From Entophlyctis helioformis (Eukaryota; Chytridiomycota; Chytridiomycetes; Chytridiales; Chytriomycetaceae): a stretch of DNA of 64,000 bases. Below are positions 46,876 through 57,540 of the stretch, piece after piece (positions within the stretch are counted from its first letter, which is position 1; each line of letters starts with the position of its first letter). The DNA is taken from the NCBI GenBank assembly GCA_025526915.1, contig JAHLKH010000083.1, positions 1-64,000 on the forward strand, written 5' to 3'. A program made the position numbers and the translations under genes. The notes under the pieces are model-generated. The model searched no databases, had not been told where the DNA came from, and worked only from the letters and a program-made list of their open reading frames with translations.

Positions 46876-47387
46876 GTGCTTGCAGTGCGTTCTTGCTGCC
46901 CACCAATACAAGCCTGTTGCATGTGACGGTGTGGGCTCGTTTGCTCTTCCATCTGTGACTGCTGTTGAGCGGTGATCTGAGCCTGACTGGGACCCACAGT
47001 GCTCTTGAGTGAGTGCTGGCCCAAACACGAGTGGATCAACGTCTCTGTGTGCTTTGTCGCCATCGATCCAGACATGGCCAGGCAGCATCTCGCTCCACTT
47101 GGCTTCTGCCTGATTGTTGCTGTGTTTCTGTGTCGATGGCAGCCATGGACGATGCTCAACACGATGAATGCCATGCGTAGTCTGTCTGAGTGATGTCTGC
47201 TGTCAGCCCATCCCTGCACACGCTTGGCGATCGCCGCGCCGTCTGTTTGAGGCGATAGGAAGAGCATTCAAGGAAGCCATCAGGCAGTCGGCCGCCTTAA
47301 ACACAGAATTGCCCGCCACTTGTCCAGCACGGCAACACCACGAACGGACGAACCTCAATCACGGATCTGAGGCTCAGCAGCGCCAGC
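46876..47387. other. Spacer containing dispersed repeat copy 3
   Basis: No gene supported. About 47090-47265, read on the minus strand, matches the repeat at 9845-9960 (shared aagcgtgtgcagg and atgggctgacagcagac). The remainder is the promoter region of the ABC gene. Confidence 0.6.
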
Positions 47388-50300
47388 ATGATCCGACGCA
47401 ACGCTGGTGCCAGTGACAAGGCAGCCACGACAAGGCAGCCTGCCAAAGCCACAGACACACGCACACAAGGCGCAGCTGCTTCCCAGGACCCAGCTGCCCG
47501 TTCGCAACCGCCGGCCGTGCGGCCACTCGGCCTTGTGCCGCTGCGCATCCGCTGGTATCTGGCCGCCGCATCGCTGACGTCCCTTGTCGAAGGCAGGTCT
47601 ACGCAGCCGCTGCCCTCGTACACGCTGTGTGTGCCTTGCATGTGCACCGACTGCCGTCTAACCGTCTCTGCTGTCGTAGGCTCGGTGCAGCCACTGCGCA
47701 ACCTCCTCCTCGGTGCCTTCACGTCCATTTTCGCTGCATATGCTCTGTCAGGATCGGATGCCACGTTCACGGCCGCCTTGCACACGCTGCTCGTCTATGC
47801 AGGATCCTCGCCGTCACTGCCCTCGCTGCAACTGCTGCCCAGTCAGCCACCTACAGCATCACAGCAACATCGCTCGTGAACAGTCTCCGTGCGCAGTACA
47901 TGGCTTCCCTGCTGCGCTCGTCGCCTACGTGGCGGTCGCTGCACGCGTCGAGCGATCTGCTACAGACGCTGTCCAGCGACCTTGACACCGTGCACGACGT
48001 CGTGTCAGCCAAGCTGCCGTTCGTGGTCCGCAACGGCGTCGTGTTTGCCGTGGGCATGGTGCTGGCCCTGCGGTCGTCGCTCGCGCTCTCGCTGTCGATT
48101 GTGTGCGTGTTCCCCCTCGTCGGCGCTGTGCTGGGGGTCATGCACCACCAGTCCACGCTGAACGACGCCAAGATGCGATCGGCGAATGTGCGCGCCATGG
48201 CCGTGTCGGCCCAGGCGCTGCGGGTGTGCGCACCGTCATGGCGTTCAACCGCCAGGACTCGGAAAGCGAGCGCTTTGAAGCAGCGGTGGAAGGCAGCGCG
48301 ACTGTGCAGCGATGGGTGTCGATCGTGAACGGGTCGGGTGGGGTGGGTTACTCGGCCACCATGTTCATGGCGTTTGCGGTGTCGTTTGCTGTGGGCGGAT
48401 GGCTGGTCGCTGCTGGTCACATCTCGCCTGGCGACGTGCTCAACTCGTTCACGCAGATCGCTGTTGGTGAGTACAATCACTGCGTGTGTGTGTCGCCTGT
48501 CCGCGAGCTGCGACTGAGTTGTTGTTTGGCAGCATCACGGCGCTTGGAAACTTGGGTCAAGCGCGTCGAATCTCGAGCTCGCTTGGACGTGCTCAAGACG
48601 CTTGCATCCCACATTGCCGACCTCGAGTGTCTCTCCGCCCCGCTCGAGGATCTCATCGAGCCGCCTTCGTTTTCTGGCAAACTCGAGTTCTGCAATGTGT
48701 GGTTCAGGTACCCAACACGCCACGACACATGGATCCTGCAGGATTTTAGCCTGGTGATCGATGCAGGGCAGCATGTTGCGCTGGTCGGCGAGAGCGGGTG
48801 CGGCAAGTCGACACTCTTCCACTTGGTGACACGGTTGTATGAGGTCGAGTCTGGCACGATCCTGCTTGATGGATCGATATTGCCCGCATCAGCGTGCCAT
48901 GGCTGCGTCGGCATTTTGGCGTTGCAAGTAGAAGAGCTCTGCACGCTGCTGTCACCTGTGTTGATGCTGCGAGCATTTTTCACTGACTCGTGCGTGGCAC
49001 AGTCAGCATTCGGATCTGTTTGACGGCACAGTCCGCGCAAATGTGGCCATGGGTTCACACCAACATGAATCAACCGACAGAGTCCCAGAGGCTGACATTG
49101 AGCGCGTATGCAGCATTGCCCAAGCATCGCCGTTTATTGCAGGCCTCGACTGCGGGCATGATACTCTGCTGACAGGATCAATGGTCGCGCTGAGCGGCGG
49201 CCAAGTGCAGCGAATCGCGATCGCGCGCGCACTGCTTGGCGCATCGTCTGGCCTGCTCATACTCGACAAGCAACAAGCGCGCTGGATCCACGCACAGAGC
49301 GGCTTGTGCTGTCATCCATCATCTCATCGCGTCCCAACCAGACAGCGCTGTTCATTTCCCATCGAGTTGCATCCCTCCATGCCTTCAGTCGCATCGTTGT
49401 GCTCAAAGGCGGCCGGGTCGTCGAGACGGTTCCTTTGCGCAGCTTAAAGCCGGAGACACGCTATTCCGCTCATTGCTGGAAAAATACGGCAACGGCAATA
49501 GTCCAGGCGATGCTCAGGGAGACGACTGCGAGCAGGATTTATCGCCTACAACATCGACAGCCGGGTCTGGATCGTCGTTTGAGGTCATCAGCAGCCATCT
49601 TGCATCAAGCGACAGCGATCCGCCCACGATCGTGTCCACGTCAACTGTGCCATCTGCGCCGCCACCGTCCAACGCGGAGCAGCAGTCGCAGCCGGCCGTT
49701 GATGCACCACAGCCATCGCCAGTCTCCCGGATGCTATGGACACGAACCTTCTTTGCACGCGTGTACAGCATGACGGTATCCGAGTGCCGTACCTGCTGGT
49801 CGGCTACCTCGGCGCACACTCGAGGGGCTGCAATTCCCACTCGAGGCTACATTATTGGTAAAGTGGTCTCAGGATATGCACTGCCAACTCCCGAGGCCAT
49901 CCGCGCATCGACAGTCTTTTGGGCATCCATGATCGCGCTGGCGGACTGGCTGCCATGCTCGCGACCGTCATGCACTCTACGGGCTTTGGGTACGCGTCGT
50001 CGCGCAGTGTGGCCCGGCTGCGCGCGCGGCTGTTCCGCCATCTCATTCGGCAGGACATGGCGTTTTTTGCGGCAGGCGACGGCAAGCACGGTGCTGCGAG
50101 GCTCGCCGCTGTGCTGGCCGAAGACACGGACAAGATCGCGCGAGTGTCGGGCTACCTGTTCTCGGATGTGCTGCGGGGGATGGCGAACGTTGGGCTGGGA
50201 CTCACACTCGGGCTGACGAATTCGTGGCACATGGCTGTGGCCATGGCCGCCCCTGTGCCGCTTATTGTCGCCATCGTTGGTCTGCAGGCACGCATCTCCA

Positions 50301-51746
50301 AAACGCAAGTGGCGTCTCTCTTCCGTGTAGGCCATTCTCGCCTGCATCTGCGTTCATGTGTTGCTGACGCGACTTGGCACGGCATCATCCAGGTTCGCTC
50401 AGGAGCACCAGACGCTGCGCGACAGGGCCGCACACACAACGTCCGAAATGGTCACTAAACTGACGACCATCACCCTGCTGGCACGCGAAGCCCATTTCCT
50501 CTCGCTGTACAAGTCCATCCTATCCGACTTTGCCTCCATCAGCACGCGCCACCAGGTCGCTGTGTCGCTGGGCCAGGGCCTTGTCGAGTCGCTGCTCATT
50601 GTCGTCTTCTCGCTCGGTCTGTACGCGGGCGGAACGATCATGGTGTGGGGATGGGCGACCAACGAGCAGGTGCTGGTGTCGCTCGTCACGCTCACCATGA
50701 CAGCCATCAGCGTCAACCAGGTTGCCGGCAGTATTGCATATGCCGTTGGGCCGGCTGCTGTAGACTTGCAAGGGGTCTTTGATCTCCTGGACACGCGGCC
50801 TGGGATTGACGTCACAGAGTCCGGCGGGCGTGTCGATGCGGGTCACGAGTTTACCGGCCTGCGCTGCGAGAACGTGTCGTTTGGATACAACGGCCCCGAT
50901 GGTGTCATTGCCGTGTCGGGCATCAGCTTTACGGTCGAGCCTGGCACCAAGGTTGCGCTGATCGGGCCGACTGGCAGCGGCAAGTCGTCCATCATCTCGC
51001 TTGTCAGCCGCCTGTACGACCCCCATGCGGGCCAAATGTCGTTCAACGGCACGCTGCTGCGCGACTGGAATTTGAAGGCGTTGCGTGGACGTATCGGCAT
51101 GGTGCCGCAGAGCCCTGACCTGTTTGACGCGAGCGTGCGCGAGAACATCGCGTATGGCCGGCCGGATGCCAGCGACAAGGACATTGAGCGTGCAGCCAGG
51201 CTTGCTAATGTGCACGACTTTGTGGCTGCGCTTCCAGAAGGATACGAGACGCGCATTGGCGAGAACGTGCGTTGCTGTTTGTTGCCGCTGCTCAAACGCT
51301 GAGAGGCTGACCCATGCCGGTGGCAACGGCTGAGTGCACAGGGAAGCCTGCTGTCCGGTGGACAGCGACAGCGTATCGCGATTGCGCGTATCTACCTGGT
51401 CGATCCGCATCTCATCATCCTGGACGAAGCCACCAGGCACGCACTTTGGCATCGCACTGTGTTCTTGGCTGGCATGCGGACTAACGCTGGCGCGCACAGT
51501 GCTCTGGATGCTGACAACGAGGGCCAAGTGATATCTGCACTCGAGTCGTACGCCAAGCAGACCAACAAGGGCGTGCTGGTGATCACACACCGACTGGAGA
51601 CCGTGCGCGATGCAGACACCATCCATCTGTTATCGGCCGGCAGGATCATTGGGTCAGGCACACACGCCGATCTCATGGCCGCACAGCCAGTGTACCGCGA
51701 CCTTGTGGCATCCAGCAGCGCGGCTTCCAAGCCTGCCAAGCAGTGA
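47388..51746 (+). CDS. Full-size ABCB (MDR/Ste6-type) ABC transporter, several frame breaks
   Basis: Exporter with the order TMD1-NBD1-TMD2-NBD2, likely for drugs, lipids or a peptide pheromone. The ATG at 47388 opens a hydrophilic tail. TMD1 includes SLRAQYMASLLRS and RTVMAFNRQDSESERF. NBD1 has Walker A GESGCGKST (near 48790), signature LSGGQVQRIAIARAL and a Walker B LLILD that breaks frame at about 49266 just before the expected E-A-T-S-ALD. TMD2 includes RLRARLFRHLIRQDMAFF. NBD2 has GPTGSGKSS, Q-loop VPQSPDLF, LLSGGQRQRIAIARIY and LIILDEAT. The final intron (51437-51499) has a GC donor. Another break lies at the GGG at 48222-48224. Breaks at both sites, with intact motifs on either side, suggest assembly indels. 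Substrate unknown. Confidence 0.85.
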
Positions 51747-51764
51747 ATGAATGCATATGCACCA

Positions 51765-54371
51765 TCAGCCAGCTTGTATTGAAGGGAAATGCTGGAAGAG
51801 GCGGCCGTGTGCAATGAGAAGATGGCGGTCGCCGCACGCAGACAGCTGGAAGCGGAGAGTATCGTCATCGACTGTAAAGTCAATGCGCATGCTGGCACTG
51901 CGGGCAATGCCGTCCTGGCCAAGGCGGCACCCAGCCGCACTGCTGAGCATTTGCATCGCAAAGTGCGGCGCAGGATGCCCAGACTGTGGTGATCCCGACA
52001 TCCGTGCCAGATCAGCCATGCTAACGGCCAGACGCGCCGTCGAAAACAGGGCGAGATCGTCGCATGCTGGCAGGAACACGCAGGTTAGTAGAGGATGGAC
52101 AGAGATGGCACATGCCATACACCTACATTGGCTGTCAGACACGGGCAGTGATAGAGACGGCCCGTATGCCGGCATGGGATCATCACCAGCCAGTCGATAG
52201 ACGGGCAGCAAGTGTGCAACAAGGCGTCCGGTTTCAGCGAGAAGTGCAGCCTGCACAGAGATCGAAACTCTGCACATAATATGAACCGTCTTGTCTGGAC
52301 CGAGCTCGGGCACCGCAGTCGACCAGCACCCAGAACCAGTCGCAGCGCTCGAGTCTCCAGCCAGATGCACTTGAACGGACGCATTGTACAACGATCTGCA
52401 TGTCTCGTGCGTCAGAGTCGACCGTTTCAAAAGATCCAAGGAGAGCAAACGTACTTGGCAGATACGTTGCGGAGATTAAGCCGCACATGCACCCACGTGC
52501 GATCGGCGTCGACCGTACAGGAGACGCTGCCGGCAACAATCTGCACATCGAACGGCATGACAAACACGCCGTCGGAGTCACCAGGCATCGGTACAGGCTC
52601 CTCTGGCCCTGCAATGCGACGATCGGGATCCGTGAGAGCGATGCAGGACAGGCTGGCAATGTATTGACGGCGTGCCTGGATATCGTGTTGCGCCGACGTG
52701 ATCTGTGGGTTTCAGCAGAAGCCAGTCAGCGACACTGTCTGGACGGCGCAGCAGAACAGTGCACGCACTTGCCTGGCTCAGCAGATCAGACACATCTCTA
52801 CGGGCGAGTGCCAGTTGCCGCTCGATAGAGCCCATCAGCACACGTTCAGCAGACTTGGCATCTACCGCCCGCGACGCCTCGGCTGGTATTCCTGCGACCA
52901 GATTGCTGCAAACGGTATCCAGTCGTATGATCTCTAGCATTATCGAGTCTGTGCGGTTTTGGATGAGCGACAATGTCTGGCGAGACTTGTCGATCCAGAC
53001 AGCGTCAAGGTCGCGGTCAACTGTCGTGTCATTCAATGCGCGTTGTGATTGCAATGTGAGTACCAGCACGCGACAAACGTTGTGTTAAATGAGCAAACAC
53101 ACCGCGACGTATATGGCCGTTGCAGACCACGACCGACACCGAGTCCGAGACAACAACAACGACAGACCCTTGGCAGAGTGTCGAGACCGCGACGCGAGAG
53201 TTGCTGGAAACCAGATGCGACAGATCAACAGCCCACGATAGGCGTCCGCTTGTAAACACAGCCAATGTGCGCGATGCCGTCCAGACAGCAACATTGGCGT
53301 CTAGCCGGTCAGGCCGCCAGTCCACATTCAGCGCTGCATCTGTCACAAAATCGGGTATCGACAGAGAGGCTGCAGGCTGTGGCGGTTCGCCATCCAAGCG
53401 CGACTGGAGCGGCGTTGACTGATGCTGGATGACAGCCAGACCACTGTGTTCGTCTGTTGCCTTGACAAGAAAGTGCAGGCGATCTTGGTACAGATCTGTC
53501 CAGCATCCGACGACATCCGATGCATAGTGCGGCAGTCCAAGCGTGTGCGGTGATTGTGGCAGTCCAGCGACAACCGACAGCAGGCCGCCATTGTCGAGCA
53601 GGATGGCAGGACCGTCCAGAAGAGTTGCGGATACGATGTGCGGTGGATGGATAGGCGAGGATATCAGAGTGACGGCATGATCGGTGCAGCTCGCGGTGCC
53701 AGAGTGCGGATACGGGATTGTGACGAGCACGAGCGAGATGCCGCGTCTGATAAGCAGACACGGCACGAACCTGCCGATCCCGAGCGTGGAGAGCATGGCG
53801 CATCAGACGGCAATACTATACAAGTGCACGGCATGCAGTCCACTCACATGCCAGACGATGTGTCGAAGACGGTCTTTGCAGCCAGGATCGTCAATGGCGT
53901 CGAGTCCGAGCCGGACGCGGCAGCGACACACTCGAGAGGGACGGCGAACGCCGCGTCTGGGTTGCTGTTGAGGGCAACCGGCTGCACGGCCTCGAGGGTG
54001 TCGCTGGGACATGCGGCGTGGGAGATGCTCCACAGCGACACACGAATGGCTTCTGTGCCTGCCTGATCAGCCGTTGGCGAAGCGGCAGCCGCAGCGATGT
54101 GGCACACGAGCAGCCAGTCGGGCGAGCAGAAGGAGGCGATCTTGCTGTTGCTCGTCGGGCTGGCGGGTGCCGCTGGCGCTGCCTGTGCCTGTGCCGTTGT
54201 GGGATCGGCGGCATCCGGACACGCCTGCTGGTGGTGCGCCGTGTCCAGACGCCTGCGCTTTGCAGCAGCCTTGGACGCCTTGGACGCACTGGACGCACTG
54301 GACGCACTGGACGCATCTGTGCGACTGCGGCTGAGACTGCCTGCCCCTGCGCCATGGGCCGTCTGCACCAT
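51765..54371 (-). CDS. Conserved-looking hypothetical, propeller-like N-terminal half
   Basis: Not recognised. The likely ATG is at 54371 (MVQTAHGAGAGS). A Ser/Ala/Lys spacer with tandem SSAS/KAS units and a basic KRRR motif follows, then IASFCSPDWLLVCHIAAAA. One intron joins in phase (donor near 53850, acceptor near 53770) to FVPCLLIRRGISLVLVTIPYPHS. The next 240 residues look like beta-propeller blades (LLDNGGLLSVVAG, VAVWTASRTLAVFTSGR, VVVVVSDSVSVVVCNGH). Further exons at about 53060-52690 form a helical or coiled region, and 52450-51765 a beta-rich end. Length is about 800 residues. A propeller followed by helices is the plan of several complex scaffolds (nucleoporins, BBS or FANCB-type proteins), but no family can be named. 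Exon borders after 53029 are approximate. Confidence 0.5.
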
Positions 54372-54923
54372 GCCCGCTGTGCTGCGTTGTTGGCCGTGCG
54401 TGTGCTCCCGACGCTCAACCGTCGGTCGCTCTGCCTGCCTGCTGGCCGTGATGCCCCTCAAATGAACGAGTTAGCGAAACCGTGAAAAGTGGTGACATTT
54501 CGACGAGAGCTCGACGAGAGGAATAGCAAACGTGGTAGCGGCTGCAGCGGCTGGTGATGCTGTGCTGGCTGCGGGAGAGGTTCGTATGAGGCCATGGCGA
54601 GACTGGCTGCTTGCAACAGGTTTGAAGGGAAAGCACGATCGAGCCGACGCGGTTTGCAGGAACGCGCAGTTGGCGAAGCGAGCGACTTTCCAGCATTCCA
54701 GACTGCGCATCTTGCCGTCTTTGCAGCAACTGCATCTGCTGGCCAGCTGCAACCAGTGCCACTCACAGATGCAAACACACGAGCAAGCAGGCGAGCGACC
54801 GAGATGTAAGCTGTGTGCGATCTGCTGCTGTGCTGGCACACTCGTCACGCACATCTCACTCACATCCTGCCAGTCTGCATCCCTGCGCCTGCCAGAACAG
54901 CCCCCATCCAGCTGTTTGAAGAC
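54372..54923. other. Divergent intergenic region
   Basis: Promoter region between the minus-strand hypothetical and the plus-strand coiled-coil gene. No further gene is supported. Confidence 0.5.
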
Positions 54924-56194
54924 ATGGCTGAAGACACGGTCGCGGCAATGGCCACCGCTGACGGATCCGGCTGCTCATCAGATTCTGGCACCTCTGGCAT
55001 CCCAAGAGTCCCAGCCAACTTTGCTGCCATCAATGAGCTGCGCATTGAGACTGCCAGACTGCATGTCGTGGCGTATCAGACAGACCACCTGCTCCAGCAA
55101 CACAGGGATCTGGCTGTCCGTCTCAAGAGCGAGCTTGGTGATGCAAGAGCAGCCATCACACACCTGCGCTATGCTGCTCAGACACGCCATGAGCAGATGG
55201 CACGCCTGCATGGCACACTCAGCCAGTGGATGGCTGCTGCCCAAGAGTATCGCTGCCAGGCTGTCGAGGCACGCTGTGCCAATGCGCGGCTGCTGCAAGA
55301 CAACCGCGCTCTGCAGGACGATCTGGACAACAGCCAGCACACCATCCGTGATCTGCTTGACACGGTGGACCAACTCAAGAAGCAAGTGGCGGCATCCAAT
55401 GCGCGTTGTGCTGGAAGCCAGGCTGCTGCCGTGTCCGACATTGCGCGGCACAAGAGAAACACGAGCAGTCTGGATGTGCAGGTCGGACTGCAGTCTGAAC
55501 AGCCACGCGTGAGTGACAGCCAGATGGCGCTGCTGGACACGGCCACTTGCCTCCAAGAGACGACCACCAAGACCCACAAGGATGCTGCCATTCGACTCAA
55601 TGGCCACACAGACGATGCCACGATCAATGGTGCCAACGAGTCTGTGATGCGTCGCCTGGATGCCACAAAGCGTGAGGCTCAGATCGCTGGTGCGGCTGCG
55701 ACGCATGCGATCCTGCAGCATGACGACACGCGGATTGCCATTGGAGACACGGCAGACCGTCAGAGCCTTGAAGACAGAGCCTTATGTGAGCACAGACAGT
55801 CGGCCCTGCCTGGCAATGCACGCACTGCTGCCTCTGCTGCTGCCTCTGCTGCTGCCTCTGCTGCTGCCTGTGCTGGCTGTCACAGCCATGAGACTCATGC
55901 CGGCATGCCAATGGCAGATGCATTGGACGGCACAGCCACCAACACAGCGCCGACCCGCAAAGGCAAGAGAGGGCCGCTGCACAAGGCGAGGAAGATGGTT
56001 GCATCATTCAACCATGTGAGTGGCGAGATGGCACCATGCGTGTGGCTGCGGCTGCGGCTGCGGGATCGGTGCACGAGTGGCATGCTGACGAGTGTGGCGC
56101 ATTGGCAATCCATCAGACGGTGCGAAGCAAGGTCAAGAGTGCGCAAGTGCGGCTGGCGCAGCTTGCAACTGCCGCTTGGAGACGCCGTCGCTGA
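54924..56194 (+). CDS. Coiled-coil protein of unknown function
   Basis: Two exons, 54924-56015 and 56117-56194, joined at GTGAGT/ATCAG in phase, give 389 residues. After an acidic Ser/Gly-rich start, residues about 33-200 form long heptad-rich helices (ELRIETARLHVVAYQTDHLL, LKSELGDARAAITHLR, LDNSQHTIRDLLDTVDQLKK). A second, looser helical half follows, then a Ser/Ala repeat encoded by four gcctctgct-type units (about 55830-55868). A basic region (RKGKRGPLHKARKMV) precedes the spliced end VRSKVKSAQVRLAQL and WRRRR. The intron choice is supported by continued heptads. No family recognised; a structural or centrosomal role would be speculation. Confidence 0.55.
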
Positions 56195-56259
56195 CCAAGC
56201 AAGGGATCACTTGGAGGAAAGTGAAGGGCGATGGAGTGGTGTAACGGATGCTCGGTCGC

Positions 56260-56289
56260 GGTCACGTGATCCACGTGACCCACGTGACC
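56260..56289. promoter_or_regulatory. Triple CACGTG (E-box) palindrome cluster
   Basis: CACGTG occurs at 56263-56268, 56272-56277 and 56281-56286 within 30 bp, the outer two arranged as GGTCACGTG...CACGTGACC. In fungi this core is bound by bHLH factors such as Cbf1 or Pho4. The nearest downstream gene is about 1.2 kb away, so the target is unclear. Confidence 0.5.
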
Positions 56290-56340
56290 GGACAGACATT
56301 GCCCGGCCGCGTTCCCCGCTCTGGTTGCCCCCGTTCTTGC

Positions 56341-56464
56341 AGTCGTCTGCCCGCCCTTCCTCGCGTGCATACTCACTGCCCCTGCAACCAGGTCCGTGCT
56401 TATGTCTCAATGAAGTCGTCTGCCCGCCCTTCCTCGCGTGCATACTCACTGCCCCTGCAACCAG
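56341..56464. repeat. 51-bp direct repeat
   Basis: Bases 56341-56391 recur at 56414-56464 (starting agtcgtctgcccgcccttcc), period 73. The repeat includes gcag and gtgcat steps but no coding sense is apparent. Confidence 0.9.
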
Positions 56465-56999
56465 CCGGCAAGTCCGCCTGGAGGCCCAGTGTCACAAATG
56501 GAGTGGAGTGGAATGAAGAATGGATTGCACATGGCATCTCGGATGCATCAACGGCCCAATGCAGGTGATCCACTGCGAGATGTGCACAACACTTGGGCAG
56601 AGCATCCAGCCAATGCCAGCCAGACGCGACGCGACGCGATGTTGGCGAGATTGTCCTTACAGGATCAGAGTGCAGAGAGTGCAGCTGGATGGCTGGATGC
56701 AAGAGTGGCGGCTGGCACAAGCAGCAGGCTTGGGATGTGAACGCTAGATGCTGGCTGTTGGCCGCTGGCTGCTGGCTGCTGTTTGACGCTGCTGTCGAGC
56801 GCACACACCGGAACAATGCAGGAACAGCCGAGCAGGACGGATCAATCCAGGAACAATCCAGGAACAACTGGCGACTTGGATGGCTTGGTTGTTCCGCAGC
56901 CACAATCATCCTCATGTGGGCTGCAAGTGGACATCCAACCAGTGCTTGCCTTTGAATGGATCAGAATGCGTTGTTCCAAGTGCTCACACTGCACGCGCC

Positions 57000-57400
57000 G
57001 CCAGCCTCAGTGTGTGCAGCTGCAAGCCATGCGTCCAAGCCACGCTGCTCATGTGCTGCTCGGATAGCAACGATCTGCTCATCTGTGCACTCAAGCGCAA
57101 AGTGCGCAGTCTTCAGCGTGTTTCCCAGATCCTCGCCGCACAGGATGCAGCATGAACCGTCACCAATCGAGTAGGCTGGGTCGAGCAGGTTGGCAATGAT
57201 GGCGCGGCGAGCCGTGTAGATGCCGCCCATAAGAGAGAGCGTCAGAAACCGAGTGCCTTCTGAGCGTCGCGGGTCAAAGACCGGATCGCGACTGACGCTG
57301 GCTGTCTTGTGGCATCTGGAAGACAGTGTGGATGGCAGCCGTATCGCACTTGCTGGCAGACTTGAGCGTGACTGCCAAGCCGTATGCCATGAGGCGTGGC
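57000..57400 (-). mobile_element. LINE-like retrotransposon remnant, second copy
   Basis: The minus strand encodes the same C-terminal piece as 11935-12480: DPVFDPRRSEGTRF, GGIYTARRAIIANLLDP and C-x2-C-x11-H-x4-C, with many substitutions between the copies. It lies 140 bp from the start of ankyrin gene 2, in opposite orientation to it. Confidence 0.65.
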
Positions 57401-57540
57401 AGGTCTCGACACTTGCTGCCAAGACCGCTGCACAGCAAGCGAGCGAGCAGACCAGCAAAGCCAAGAGTGCTGCAGATGGACGCGGTCGCGCAGAGTGGAT
57501 CTTGTCCTCACAGCCACAAAGCGAGCAAGCGGCTGTGACG

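Larger units (their letters stand above)
56195..56999. other. Intergenic repeats and E-box cluster
   Basis: No gene supported. It holds the triple CACGTG cluster (56260-56289), a 51-bp direct repeat (56341-56464), and short ggaacaatcc-type repeats near 56810-56870. Confidence 0.5.

Noticed and set aside
54532..55512. 326-codon frame overlapping the coiled-coil gene
   Set aside because: Different frame from the heptad-rich protein, with no motif. Shadow of the real gene plus its 5' region.
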